Origin: Sitta carolinensis
Taxonomy: Eukaryota; Chordata; Aves; Passeriformes; Sittidae
Length of the DNA: 64,000 nucleotides
Direction: 5' to 3'
Assembly: GCA_032173965.1 (NCBI GenBank)
Contig: JAVUNC010000004.1
Coordinates: forward strand, 4,231,001-4,295,000
This document shows, piece by piece, positions 1-10,474 of this stretch. The notes under the pieces were generated by a model, which saw nothing but the letters and a program-made list of their open reading frames with translations, ran no database searches and was not told where the DNA came from. Each line of letters begins with the position of its first letter. Position 1 is the first letter of the stretch. The position numbers were made by a program, and so were the translations under genes.

Positions 1-259
1 CTAACATCTGGAAATAAAAAAAGTCTTGTAATAGCTAAAAATAAAATAATGGTGATAATACTAATAATTGGAGGGAAAAATATCAAGGAGATCTGCAAAG
101 GGACGTGTTGGACACAGGAGAACAGCTTGAGATATTTCGAAGTCTATCCATCAAAAAAAAAAAAAAGGTTAAAAAAAAAAGAAAAAAAAGAAAAAAGACC
201 AGTGCCCCCAAAACCGAGCCTGGAAACCTCTATCTACATATATGATTTACCCCTCCCTC

Positions 260-377
260 TCGGGTTTTTTTTCCTCCTTTTTTTTTTTTTTTTTTTTTTT
301 TTTGCTTTTGTTGGGGATTTTTTTCTCTTTTTCTTTTTTTTTTTTTTTCCTTTTTTTTTCTTTCTTTTTTTTTTTTG
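260..377. repeat. T-rich low-complexity tract
   Basis: Almost continuous T runs broken by single C or G bases. On the minus strand, the TFAP2B sense strand, this is A-rich. It creates poly-phenylalanine chance frames on the plus strand. Confidence 0.9.
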
Positions 378-783
378 CCTTTGAGCTCCCAAATACAATC
401 CTCTTCAACCCAAGGCTAGGCTCAGACTGCTCCGCTACCCCTTCCTCCCTTTCCTTCTCTACACCGCCTCATAATAATTGATATTCATGACTATTAATAT
501 TACACGACTACTTTAAAGGGAGAATGCAGGACCAAATGGAGCGTGAAGCTGGCAGCCAGCTCGAGAGCTCCCCTACTATTGTAAATGACGTTCATTCAGT
601 GGAGAATTACTAGATGTAATCAGACGAGGGGGGCTGGCAGAGGCAGAGTTTGGGGAGAGGGAGAGGGGGGAAAAAGTTTAGTGAGGAAGAGGCAGAACTT
701 CAATTAACTCGAGCGAAGGAAGATGCGGAAAGTAGACACTGCTGAGCTGGAGCAAGGAAGTGACACGAAGCAATGCTTGAGGC

Positions 784-829
784 GAAGAAGAGGAAGAAGA
801 AAAAGAAGCAGAAGAAGAAGAAGAGAAAA
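784..829. repeat. GAA-rich imperfect microsatellite
   Basis: A purine-only run of GAA/GAG/AAG triplets with one interrupting C. It lies inside TFAP2B intron 1. Confidence 0.8.
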
Positions 830-1129
830 GTATATGTCCTTTTTATTTTAATATATATTTAATTATACGTTCCTAATATGAGGAATTGATTGCCTTTGGT
901 GCTTTTGTTCTTGCAGTTTGTTGTTGGGGTTTTTAAGCAATTAATGAAGAAAAAAAGAAGCTTTTTTTTTTTAATTTTTAAAGGATAGAAGAAGAAACGT
1001 GCAGTCACTGCAGTCACTGCAATGTATGTCTATTTACAGTGAAGATTAAACTCTTCTGGTGCGTGTTACATGTCGTATTTATTCACAATAGCCAAATAAA
1101 TACTTGAATCTGCATTGTTGGACTCCACT

Positions 1130-1169
1130 TTTTCTTTCTTTCTTTTTTTTTTTTTTTTTTTTTTTTTTT
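1130..1169. repeat. T homopolymer with TTTC lead-in
   Basis: Short TTTC units run into an uninterrupted run of about 27 T. Confidence 0.9.
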
Positions 1170-1435
1170 GTCTGAATCCTCTTTCTACCACCCAATATGG
1201 AAAAAAAAAAATCAAACCCAAAACGTACATAGATATCCCGATTTCCACCCAAATGCGAAATGCATCGAGTAAATTTTAAAGGATAGTAAATTTATAGTTT
1301 TGAGGCAAAGCCAGGGGCGATATAAAACCTTTTTGATGTTGCAGGAACCCGTTCAACTGGACTGTCTGCCATTTCTGTTAAAGTTCAACTTACGTTCCTT
1401 CCTAAATAGGCTCACACTTCCCAGAGCTGCCCCCC

Positions 1436-1466
1436 CGCACGCACACGCGCACGCACACACACACAC
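1436..1466. repeat. CA/CG dinucleotide repeat
   Basis: Alternating CA with several CG substitutions at its left end, ending in a pure CA run. Alternating purine-pyrimidine sequence of this kind can adopt Z-DNA. Confidence 0.8.
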
Positions 1467-1643
1467 TTTTGTTTTAAGAACAGATTCAGTTTAAGAGCCT
1501 GAAACGTCTCTACCATCGTGTTGTTAATTATAAATCGGAAAGAAGAGAGAGAGAAATATTTAACATAAATTAGAGGGGTTTAGCTTAAAAAACCCCCCAA
1601 AAACAAAAACCAAAAAAACAGACTACAATTGGTTTCTCTCTTT

Positions 1644-1646
<3 letters not shown>

Positions 1647-1695
<49 letters not shown>
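1647..1695. repeat. 49-base T homopolymer
   Basis: An uninterrupted run of T, the longest homopolymer in the window. It marks the left shoulder of the GC-rich part of TFAP2B intron 1. Length is likely to vary between individuals and to be poorly called by sequencing. Confidence 0.95.
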
Positions 1696-1696
<1 letters not shown>

Positions 1697-2017
1697 GCTA
1701 GGCTTCACTCTACAAAATGCCCTGGAGCGCAACCCCAGGTTAGGATACACCCTGCCCGCAGCCAAATCCCACCCAACCTCTCCCCCAACTCTTCTCTCTC
1801 CCACGGCAATCTACAGACGCGGGTGCCAGAAAATCCACAGCGCCTTAAAACTCCCCATCAAAAACAGGGTGGAAACCCCCTCCCCATCCCCGACCTCGGC
1901 TGCCAGGGAGGGGAGATGTTCCATCGCCTGCTGCTGCGGGCAGAGACAATGGCCGGGCTGTGCCGGGAAATGGGGAGAGAAAAGCAGCGAGGGCTTAGCG
2001 GGCTGGGGACACTCGGG

Positions 2018-2062
2018 GACACAGACACACAGACACGCACAGACACACAGACACAGACACGT
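2018..2062. repeat. CAGACA hexamer-type repeat
   Basis: Imperfect tandem repeats of ACAGAC/CACAGA with a few CG variants, on the edge of the CpG island. Confidence 0.8.
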
Positions 2063-2104
2063 GTGCGCTCCTTCTCTGCCCGTTCTACAGATGCTGGCTT
2101 TTGC

Positions 2105-2482
2105 CGATGGTAATTAGCCCGACGGCAGCTTTCCTCCCGTGCGGCCGGCAGGTCCCCTCCCCGCTCCCCTCCAGCCCGTCCTTTCTCCGGCCGGGAGCTG
2201 TACCTTCCCTGGGTCTCTTTCTGCGCTTTTCCCGGCAGTTTGCCCTGTGTAAGTGCCAAGGCGCTCCCGGAGGAGAGGGCTGCGGGAGGCGCGGGTGGGC
2301 TGGGGACGGGGCGGCCCCGATGGCGCTTCCCCGGGGGGCTCCGGCCGCTGCCCGATCCCCAGCCCTGCCCTGCTCCTGCCCGACCCCTTCCCGGTACACG
2401 GCCGCTGACCGATCGCCGGGCTCTGCCCAGCAGCCAGCCCCTCGCTCGGTGTCCCCTCTCTCCTCGGTACCCAGCCCCTGGC
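2105..2482. promoter_or_regulatory. CpG island in TFAP2B intron 1
   Basis: Dense CpG dinucleotides in GC-rich sequence, sharply different from the AT-rich flanks. It lies about 1.5-1.8 kb downstream of the TFAP2B start codon in the direction of transcription, so it is intronic. It contains a homeodomain core TAATTA just outside its left edge (near 2,111) and a perfect AP-2 consensus GCCCCTGGC at 2,474-2,482. TFAP2A is known to have alternative first exons, so an alternative TFAP2B promoter or an antisense promoter is a reasonable inference. No convincing coding exon is visible in either strand here. Confidence 0.6.
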
Positions 2483-2760
2483 CGGTCCTTGCCGGTCCTT
2501 TCCCGGTCCCCGGGGACTGCCTGCTCCCCCCCCGGCTCCTGCCCTATTCCCAGTCCCTGCCCTGTCCCCGGTCCCTGCTCAGTGCCCAGTCCTTTCCCGG
2601 TCCGAGTTCAGCCCCCGGTCCCTGTCCTGTCGCCGCTCCCTGCTCGATCCCCAGCCCTTCCCAGCCCCTGCCAGGTCCCTGACCAGCCCCTGCTCGGTTC
2701 CCGGTCCATCCCTGGCTCCTTCCCGGTCTCCGGTCCCTGCCCTGCCGCCTCCCCACGGAG
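2440..2760. repeat. degenerate GC-rich minisatellite
   Basis: Repeated short units built on CCCGGTCCCTGCC with variable spacing and many substitutions. It keeps several frames open by chance on both strands; these should not be read as proteins. Confidence 0.65.
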
Positions 2761-2917
2761 CAGCTCCCCGCTGGAGTGGCGGATTGCGCCCTTCTGAAAA
2801 TTCCCCCATGATCGCCGTGCAAACGCCTCCCACTCAACTAAAAATAAAAACAATAGGGAAAAATTAAAATATGATTTTGTGGAGCGCCATTCCTCTCTCA
2901 TCTTTTCAGGTTTTTCC

Positions 2918-2944
2918 TTTTTTTTTTTTTTTTTTTTTTTTTTT
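2918..2944. repeat. T homopolymer
   Basis: A run of T, interrupted only near its left end. With the run at 1,647-1,695 it brackets the GC-rich part of the intron. Confidence 0.9.
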
Positions 2945-3630
2945 CAATTTTTCTTTTTCCCTCGTTTCTGAGAAAATCCCGCACGCTGGTTTAACTTACA
3001 AGGAATACATTCGCGGAGCCCGTTTGGGAAAGGTCCGGCTCAGGAAACCGTGCAAAATTAAGAAAGGTTTCGCAGTGTTTGAGCGGTGATTTTTTTTCTC
3101 CCCCCTTGGTTTGGTTTTTGACCTCGAAAATAAGGTCTGGATAAAGCCCACAACTTTCCGTGTCCGCGGACTAAGCGGAGCTGCCTTTGACTGTATCGGT
3201 TCGGGTGTGTGAACTCACACACGCACAAGAATGTATGTGCCGCTTAATTAATGCCAGTATATGTACACATGCACATCTTATCTGTTGGTGTAGATGTATT
3301 AAAAAGTCGTAAAAAACGTATCCGATTGTGAAAACAAGAAAAAAATAATAAAAAAAAATCCATATTCAGGTTGAGCTGTGCTTGGAAATGCAAAATATTA
3401 ATTAAAAAAATAAAATCAAAGAAAGAAATACATCCAGTCCCTGAATACCGGATTGTGTTTCTTTTCTATTTTTCCTCTCTTTTTAAAATTTTCCTCAACA
3501 TTTGTCCATATTTAATCGAATTATATATAATTGAACGTCTAAACAATCAAACTCTTGCCTTTAAGTTGCCTCATTCCAATCCCCAGACCATTTCTTTGAT
3601 GTTTTAAATCGCATCAAACAGCTTTTCCAT

Positions 3631-3649
3631 GAAAAAAAAAAAAAAAAAA
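3631..3649. repeat. A homopolymer
   Basis: An uninterrupted A run, about 230 bases downstream (sense direction) of the TFAP2B exon 1 donor. Confidence 0.9.
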
Positions 3650-3868
3650 GTTTAGGACTTGGCATGCTGAATACAAATATGCAAATAAATAAGCATTTAA
3701 GTATTTACTCTCGGTTTCCCATCTCTATATTCGTGTTTGCTGGTGTATGTCTCTAATTCTGCTTGGATGTATATGTAGAGCTAGTTATGTATTATATAGC
3801 CATGCCTGTATCTATATGCTAGATGTATATTTAAATATACATATACTCTCTTACTCATATGCATATTA

Positions 3869-3958
<90 letters not shown>

Positions 3959-3962
<4 letters not shown>

Positions 3963-4160
3963 GTGAAGAGCAGATGTCTGGATTCTCAGTACTTCTCTGT
4001 CTGTAATGATCCATCTATAATTGGAAATGGGGGACAGACACCAAATCCGACGTTCCTCTTCCATCGCAACTTATATCTGTTGTCTGAAACAATAGGCTGC
4101 AGAAGCCTACCTCAATCGGATAGTAAAAAACATTATCTGTTACATAGTTACATATAGCTA
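3959..4160 (-). promoter_or_regulatory. TFAP2B: TFAP2B 5' leader and probable proximal promoter
   Basis: This is non-repetitive sequence immediately upstream of the TFAP2B start codon, bounded on its far side by TATA/TACA-type low-complexity DNA. It is not GC-rich. I cannot place the transcription start; the leader could be longer or be spliced from an exon further upstream. No other gene is visible between here and TFAP2D. Confidence 0.45.
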
Positions 4161-4330
4161 CAGACATATGTGACTAGATATAGACATATACACACATATA
4201 GAGACTTATATGCAGGCATATAAAATATATATATACATACAGCTGCACGTTCACAGATTTACACGTACAGGCACCTATACACACATATATCTCTGAACAG
4301 GCAACTTTTCCCCATGTGTAGACATACTAG
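4140..4330. repeat. TATA/TACA/ACATA-type low-complexity DNA
   Basis: Degenerate alternating purine-pyrimidine words (ATATAC, ACATAT, ATAGAC) without a fixed period. Similar sequence also occurs at about 3,760-3,870 and 4,330-4,510, so TFAP2B exon 1 sits as an island within it. Confidence 0.6.
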
Positions 4331-4565
4331 TTGTCACATTTAGACATGTAAATTATATATATTCTTCCACATGTAAGCACATGGAGACTGCATGTTACAT
4401 GTGCACATGGGCATGCAAACCTGGTCAGTTTATATAGGAGTGTATTTAAATGCATATTTTGTGAGTCTAGTTATACATTTACACATATATATGTTGGTAT
4501 AGATTAAATACACGTGTTATGCAGTGCATATATCTGCTGTTTTAGTAGGTGGTTGGATGGATGCG

Positions 4566-4651
<86 letters not shown>

Positions 4652-4659
4652 GATAGATG
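4566..4659. repeat. (TAGA)n / (GATA)n tetranucleotide array
   Basis: About 23 tandem TAGA units with a single TAAA interruption near the right end. It lies about 0.6 kb upstream of the TFAP2B start codon. On the minus strand it reads TCTA/TATC, so it contains many GATA-factor cores in one direction. It is probably length-polymorphic. Confidence 0.95.
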
Positions 4660-6563
4660 AAATTAAATTAATATTTTTTCGATCCTCCCTATGATGAAAT
4701 AAAGGATAAGCTGCCTCTGCACTGTGATTCATCATTTACAACGAGATATGTTGCTTTTCCCCACATGCAATATGCTTTTATTTACATGTCCAGAAATTAT
4801 CCTCTCATATGCAGTTAAACACCAAAACAGCGTCTCATCAAAGCACATTCAAGCAAATCTAAAAGGAGTAAATTTAGATCAATGATTTCCACTGGAAAGC
4901 CTTAGACCTCAGGCTTGGACTGTATATTTTATAAGTTAGAAATACTTTATGTGGGGAAAAAAAGAAAGGAGTTTAACGAACCCTTCTGTGCATGCATTTG
5001 AATAGCGTTTGCTACTTTCAGAAAATGATTAAAAATAGAGTTGGATTTGTGCATTTCCTGGGTAGCCCTCGGTTTGGAAAGGGAGAGGAGGAGTTAGACC
5101 TGTTTTAACCTTTATTTCTTTTTTTCCCCAGGCAAACCTTCCTTCTCATTGTCCGATTTTTTTAACGCGTTGCACGGTAAAGAGCAGACACAGGCATCAG
5201 AGCCCATCTCTGCCTTTGAAAGGAAACAATCGAGCTTTGCAGTGGGTTGGTGCACCAGGAGGGGAAAAAATGGGGAAAAGAAATGAGGCACAGAGGCAGA
5301 GAGACAGAGAGAAAGAAGGTGTTTCTAAATTCAAGGTCCTGTCTCTGGAAATTTCAAGCCCTGCCTATAAGGTTCCTACAAATCTTTGTTATTCTGCACG
5401 GGATCCTGTGGGAAGGTGCACAGTGTCCTTTGTACTTTCAAAGGTTCTACAGGTAAAGATGCTTTTATATATATATATATAATCTCGGAATCGAGGAGAA
5501 CTTCATCAGGAGACACATTTGCTGGTGTGTGGTTGGCTGGTGGGAAGGGTGGGCTTTGCTTTTTCTCTTCGCTTTGGCCTCAAATTAAGGCAGAAAGTAT
5601 AAATGCATCCCTTTCCCCTCAGTCTCTGTACCACCCTGCCACCCCTCCCCTTTTCACAGTGTGCATATTCTTTTAAAACCTCAACCCACAAAAGACAAGA
5701 GGCAAATAGTGCCCAGATATTACAGCAGGAGATGGACAACGGTCTTGCTAGAAGTTATTAAAGCAGATACGATTTTTTTTTCTCAGCACAGCCAGTGCTG
5801 CACTGAGGAGGAGCAGAAAAAAGGGCACATCTTTGAGTGGGTTGGACTGATCGTTTCAAAACTGAGGCAACAGGGTAAAAAAATGCTGAAAAAGGAGAAA
5901 GGATGTGAGCTGTTTGCATGGGGATGTGCGGAGATACCCATGCAGCCACCCTTACGCACCTACAGATCTGAACGACCCTCTTAGAAAAATACCAAGCTCA
6001 TAAAGGGACAGTTTGCCATCACTTTTGTGAAAGTCTTTGAGTCATGAAGGCTGGCACAGGGCAGACTGAATGAGCTTCGTGACGGCTAATGCTTCACAAT
6101 TCCGTGGCACCCTGAATTAAATACGCTCTGCGAACTGGGGGAGGGGAGAGGAGGGGACTGAAAAAAAGAAGACTCTAAAATAGACTTGACGTCCACTGGC
6201 TCCTTGCTAACATATTGATATAGACAGTAAATTCTGACTTTTAAACCCCACTATTATCACATTTCTCTTGCATTTGCCAAACATGACAAACGAACAAGTG
6301 TTCATTTGGAAAAGTAAGCTTCTTCTCATTTTATTTTTGCGCTTGTTTTGCGCCGCCACCCCCGCAGCTGCCTCCGATCTAATTCAACAATTCCACGCAG
6401 CAACACTCCCGCCGATTCATCCCTCAAACGCCCCACGAACCCTGCGTCCAGAAGGCGACACACGTACCCAAAACTGACCACTACAACCCACACATTCAAA
6501 ACAACAACAACAAAAAACCACAAAAGGGGAAAACCGGTTGTTTCCCGGCAGTTCGGGTCGCGC
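4660..6563. other. intergenic, no gene seen
   Basis: Single-copy AT-rich sequence with a short (TA)n at 5,467-5,480. Several open frames of 60-110 codons overlap each other on both strands without protein resemblance, splice structure or codon signal. A plain A/C-rich patch with AAC repeats lies near 6,490-6,530. Confidence 0.6.
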
Positions 6564-6594
6564 TTTTCCGATCTCTTCCAAGGAGATCGGAAAA
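6564..6594. other. perfect inverted repeat (hairpin)
   Basis: Twelve-base arms TTTTCCGATCTC and GAGATCGGAAAA, separated by a seven-base loop. Both arms resemble the end of a common sequencing adapter (CTCTTCCGATCT) with one mismatch, so an assembly artefact should be excluded before giving this biological meaning. Confidence 0.85.
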
Positions 6595-6721
6595 AACTTA
6601 TATATTTTTTTTTTTTTTTTTTAAGCGGTGAGCTGGGCGCAGGCACCGTAGCCTGGATGGCAAAGGGATACGCTGTGATGTACTATTATTGGTTTTTTGG
6701 GGGTCCTTTCTGCGCAGCCCT

Positions 6722-6730
6722 GCCCGGGGC
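6722..6730. promoter_or_regulatory. AP-2 consensus site GCCCGGGGC
   Basis: Perfect match to GCCN3GGC in a 90-base CpG-dense patch (6,707-6,797) of the TFAP2B/TFAP2D spacer. Motif match only. Confidence 0.35.
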
Positions 6731-6754
6731 TCGGGGCGCGTTGCGCGGGGCAGC

Positions 6755-6769
6755 GGCGCCCTCTGATGG
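6755..6769 (-). promoter_or_regulatory. CTCF-like motif
   Basis: GGCGCCCTCTGATGG matches most of the CTCF core, read in the minus orientation (CCATCAGAGGGCGCC). It lies in a CpG-dense patch next to a CR1 copy. Binding is not shown by sequence alone. Confidence 0.4.
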
Positions 6770-6775
6770 GGAGCG

Positions 6776-6796
6776 CGGCTCGGCTCGGCTCGGCTC
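6776..6796. repeat. short (GGCTC)n pentamer repeat
   Basis: Four tandem GGCTC/CGGCT units abut the 3' end of the neighbouring minus-strand CR1 copy. Confidence 0.7.
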
Positions 6797-7203
6797 CACC
6801 GGCCCCTTCCAACCCCCCCGACACCTTTCTCCGCCATCCCAGCCTGCTCCAAGCCCCGTCCAGCCTGACCTTGGACACTTCCAGGGATGCATCTCCTCCC
6901 GGCAGCCTGTGCCAGGGCATCCCCATCCTCACAGTGAAGGATTACTCCCTAATATCCGTTCTAATTCTCCTCTCAGTTTAAACCATTCTCCCTTGTCCTG
7001 TCACTTCAGGCCCTTTTACGAAGTCCCTCTCCAGCTCTTCTGGAGCCCCTTTAGGCACTGGAAGGGGCTTTAAGTTCTCCCTGGAGCCTTCTCTTCTCCA
7101 GGCTGAACAACCCCAATTCACTCAGCCTGTTTGCTCCAATCCCTGGAGCGAGTTCGTGTCCTACTCTGTACTTGCTCCAAGAGGTCCAGGTCCATATTTT
7201 GGG
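6796..7203 (-). mobile_element. CR1 LINE 3' fragment
   Basis: Read on the plus strand it shows the reverse complement of the CR1 3' region: the GCTCCAAGCCCCGTCCAGCC block, GACCTTGGACACTTCCAGGG, TTGTCCTGTCACTTCAGGCC, GGAGCCTTCTCTTCTCCAGG and CTTGCTCCAAGAGGTCCAGG, in that order. The terminal octamer repeat is missing. The 241-codon plus-strand open frame crossing it is a chance frame. Confidence 0.85.
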
Positions 7204-8256
7204 TCGATGCTAAGTTGATCCCCATTTGGATTTACTTTCTAGAGGGCACCATTCGGGGATTTCTTCCCAAATTTGCCCAAAACCAGTACAGGAGTTACAA
7301 ACACAAAAATATTTGCTCTGCAAGAAATGATGTTGATATGAATATTTCCTCCTTAAGGATAAATTGATAGGTTCTTATTTACATTGATTTTTGGTTAACA
7401 GACCATTTGGTGTTTGAACCTCTACCTTAAAACCAGAATAAATCTTTTATACCCTATGCAAATACTGTGAGTATTACTCGCTGTAGAATAGTAAAAAGAC
7501 AGACTAGGTTGAATATCCTAATTATCCCAAGAAAATATCTGTTAATATCCCTGGGAGGGAGACAACCTACAATAACAGGATGGTTACTTTGTTGGGAACT
7601 CGAAAAAATTAATTTTAATTCACTAAGTTATGCTACCTTTATTTCACACGTTTTTCACAGAATTATTGTTTAGTTTTGGTGTTTGGTTTTTTTTTTTTTT
7701 TGTTTATTTGTTTGTTTGGTTTTTGTTGTTGTATTTTTCATTTTTTAAATTTCTGTTTCAGAAATGGGTTTTAAATCCTATTCTGCCTTTTAAATCTAGC
7801 ATGGATTTCTATAAATAAAAGTCTATCTCAGTCTCCAACTCCCAGCAAATCCATATTGTTGGCCGGAGTTGAAAATAAATCCGTTTATCCCAGCGCCCTC
7901 TGCTGCTCGCTGAGCTCATGGAAAGGCAGCTTTCCGAGTTCTGTCAAAATCCAGGCTTTCTGAACGCGTTTGGTACCTTTTCCTTCAAAACAGCTCTTTT
8001 TTTTTTCCTCCTGATATTTTTCTTCTGTATGTTTTTTATTATATTTTTAATTACAACGCTTTTAATTTACATTGCAGGAATCTCAAAATTTACTGCCTGC
8101 TTACCGATGGATTTACGAAATCATTACTTTGGTGAGCACTTTATACCTTTTCTTTGTCAATAATAATAAGACTCTTCTCTTAAAAATCCAACTTTCTGTA
8201 AGGTTTGCTGGTAAATCTATGTTTCCAGCTACATGTCTAGACATAGCCAGGGTTTT
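7204..8256. other. intergenic, no gene seen
   Basis: AT-rich single-copy sequence with T runs near 7,687-7,701 and 7,998-8,007. The only distinct feature is a CTCF-like motif at 7,893-7,906, in a small GC-richer patch. Confidence 0.6.
7893..7906 (-). promoter_or_regulatory. CTCF-like motif
   Basis: GCGCCCTCTGCTGC is a close match to the CTCF core in minus orientation (GCAGCAGAGGGCGC). It lies outside recognisable repeats, 1.1 kb from the similar motif at 6,755 and in the same orientation. Confidence 0.5.
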
Positions 8257-8600
8257 CATAGAATCATACAATTGTAGGATGATAGAATAATTTGGAGAGG
8301 GATTTTAAAAGGCATCTAGTCCAACTCCCTACCATGAGCAGGGACATCTTCAACAATACCAGGTTGCTCCAAGCCCCATCAAATTTGACCTTAAATGGTT
8401 CCAGAAATGAGGCATTCATCACCTCTCCAGGTAACCTGCACCAGTGTTTCACCACTCTCACTTAAAAATTCCTTCATTAGATCTAGTCTGAATCTATCTT
8501 TTTTTAAAAAGTTCAAAACCCTTGCTCTGTCATTATAGGCCCTGTTAAAAATTCTTTTAATTTACATTTTCTTGAACCCACCAGTGCTTTCTTCAAGGAA
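8257..8600 (-). mobile_element. old CR1 LINE 3' fragment
   Basis: The left end is CATAGAATCATACAATTGTAGG, the reversed octamer tail. It continues through the CATCTAGTCCAACTCCCTACC, GAGCAGGGACATCTTCAACA and CCTGCACCAGTGTTTCACCA blocks. Clear divergence from consensus suggests an old insertion. Confidence 0.85.
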
Positions 8601-8719
8601 GGACATCACTAAACCCAGCAGTAAGAAAGATACCTAGAGCAGCTTTAAACCAGGCAGGAAAGCTCAGCCACGTGTGTTGAACCCTTATGGAAAAGAACAA
8701 ACTGTTTGTCACATTTAGC

Positions 8720-8870
8720 ACCCCCAGGTGCCTCAGTCATTCCTCACAGGACAGGCTCTCTGCATCCTTCACCAGCTTCATTTCCCTACTCTGGACCCAT
8801 TCCTTTTTTTTTAGTGAGGGGCGCAAAACTGAAGACACTGATTTTGTCTAATTGTGATAAAAAATGAGCT
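8720..8870 (-). mobile_element. CR1 LINE more 5' segment
   Basis: CAGGTGCCTCAGTCATTCCT, CACCAGCTTCATTTCCCTAC and TTAGTGAGGGGCGCAAAACTG match the next upstream part of the CR1 consensus in the same orientation as the fragment at 8,257-8,600. The two are probably one insertion with degraded sequence between them. Confidence 0.65.
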
Positions 8871-10474
8871 CAAATGTCACTCACTTATCACTGATACCCA
8901 TTTAGTGACTGATGTTTGATGTCAGGAACCCCAGCTGGTGAACCCTCACATTGATGGGTCATGTTCACTTTCTCCCAGACCAAACCTCACACAGACTGTG
9001 GTCTCTTTGGAAGATGGAGCCCCTCCAAGACTTTGCTGAGGAGAACTCTTGTATCCAAAATTAATTTTGTTTTCAATCCATGTGTTTTATCCTTCTGTAC
9101 TGCCTGGGGTTTTTTTCCCCCAAGAAATCCAGGTACATGATGCCAACAAGGACCCTGATCTTGAGGAAATGTGGGGTGGCATGCAGATTTGACATCCCCT
9201 CTCCAGTACTGTTCTACAGACCCCAAACCCTCTGGAGCTGAAACAACAATCAGATCACCCAGGTTAAGAATAAACATTTCAGGCTTTTCTTTTCTCATTC
9301 CATTATCCTTTAATCTTTATTTTGATCTGATATGGGTGCTCAGCTCAGGTTGAGTGAACTTCAGAAGTGCTTGGCTCCCCAGAACAGGGAGCTCAAAGCC
9401 TTGCTCAAGTTGTCTTGTCCTGCCAGATGAGCTTGGACTGCCCATGTTGCTGCCTTGTGTTCTTTGTCTTAGGACCAAAAACCTCTTTGAACAGGAATAC
9501 TGAGCGCCAACTTCACAGCATTCCATGACCAACAGGAAAAGCAGGAGGCTTTATGCACAATCCACCGCTGGATGATTTATCCCTTGGAACACAAACGGGA
9601 AGCTGGGAGCACTCAAGAGCTGCTGTCACTGCTGCATGGTTATCCTTCGTCTCCACATCCACCTTTCAAAAGTGAATTAATCCTTTCTAAACCTTCCTCC
9701 CAGAAGCCAAACAAAACACACAGGAAAGTTGCTGGACTTGTTTCCTTGAAAATTTGAAATCAGTCATATCAGGTTATCTTCCATTTTTCTCAGCTGGGAT
9801 AGGGACCATCACTGAAATTATCTTGTGTATCTGAACAAAGCATATCCTTTTTATTTCTTTATTTTTCCCATTCCCAAACAACCCCCCTATACCTAAATAG
9901 AGTCACAAAATCAAGGATGGGCAAACTGCACTCATTAAAGGGAGCTGAATTTACTTCAACTATACTTCTGTGGATACAAAGTGTTTAGCAAAAAAACAAT
10001 ATTTAAATTATACTTATGTAAGGAAATAGCCTTTTTCCATTTTAGGATGTAGGCAGTAGAGGAAATTATATTTAAATTTCATGGCAGGAGAGAGTTAATC
10101 AGTTTTAGGGGAGAGAAGAAAAATTAAGACCTGGCCCATTATCTGTATTGAGAATGTAACTTATTTTCCTCCAGTATCACTCCCAGCCCCCTTGATTTTT
10201 AATTTCTCCACTCTCTTAACTTGTTTTCTCACAGTAAGCACTCAGAAAATATGACCAGGGGCAATGCTTTAGGGAGAGAAAAAGTTCTGGGTACATGAAA
10301 GAAGACAGAGTAAAGTCAGCAAACTGCATCTATAGGGGAAATGCATTTCAGGCTCCTAAAATTGCTCATAATGTGTCTGCAGTTACACCATTCCCTGAAT
10401 TCTCCCTTCAGTTTTCTCACATACTGCACTGTGGCCTTCAGGGACTTTAGCATAAGGAATAGAGGTGGTTTAGG
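8871..10474. other. intergenic, no gene seen
   Basis: Unremarkable AT-rich sequence. Overlapping short open frames on both strands show no family resemblance and no splice context. Confidence 0.6.

Noticed and set aside
49..481. Plus-strand frames rich in phenylalanine
   Set aside because: Translations of T runs in TFAP2B intron 1.
1629..2837. Several open frames of 80-193 codons on both strands in the TFAP2B intron island
   Set aside because: They overlap in all frames and result from GC-rich repeat DNA. None contains the AP-2 beta exon 2 motifs DRHDG or PPYQP.
4517..4735. 72-codon minus-strand frame with YLSI repeats
   Set aside because: Translation of the TAGA array.
6348..7073. 241-codon plus-strand open frame
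   Set aside because: It crosses the adapter-like hairpin, a T run, a CpG patch and a reversed CR1 copy; there is no protein family and no continuous function.
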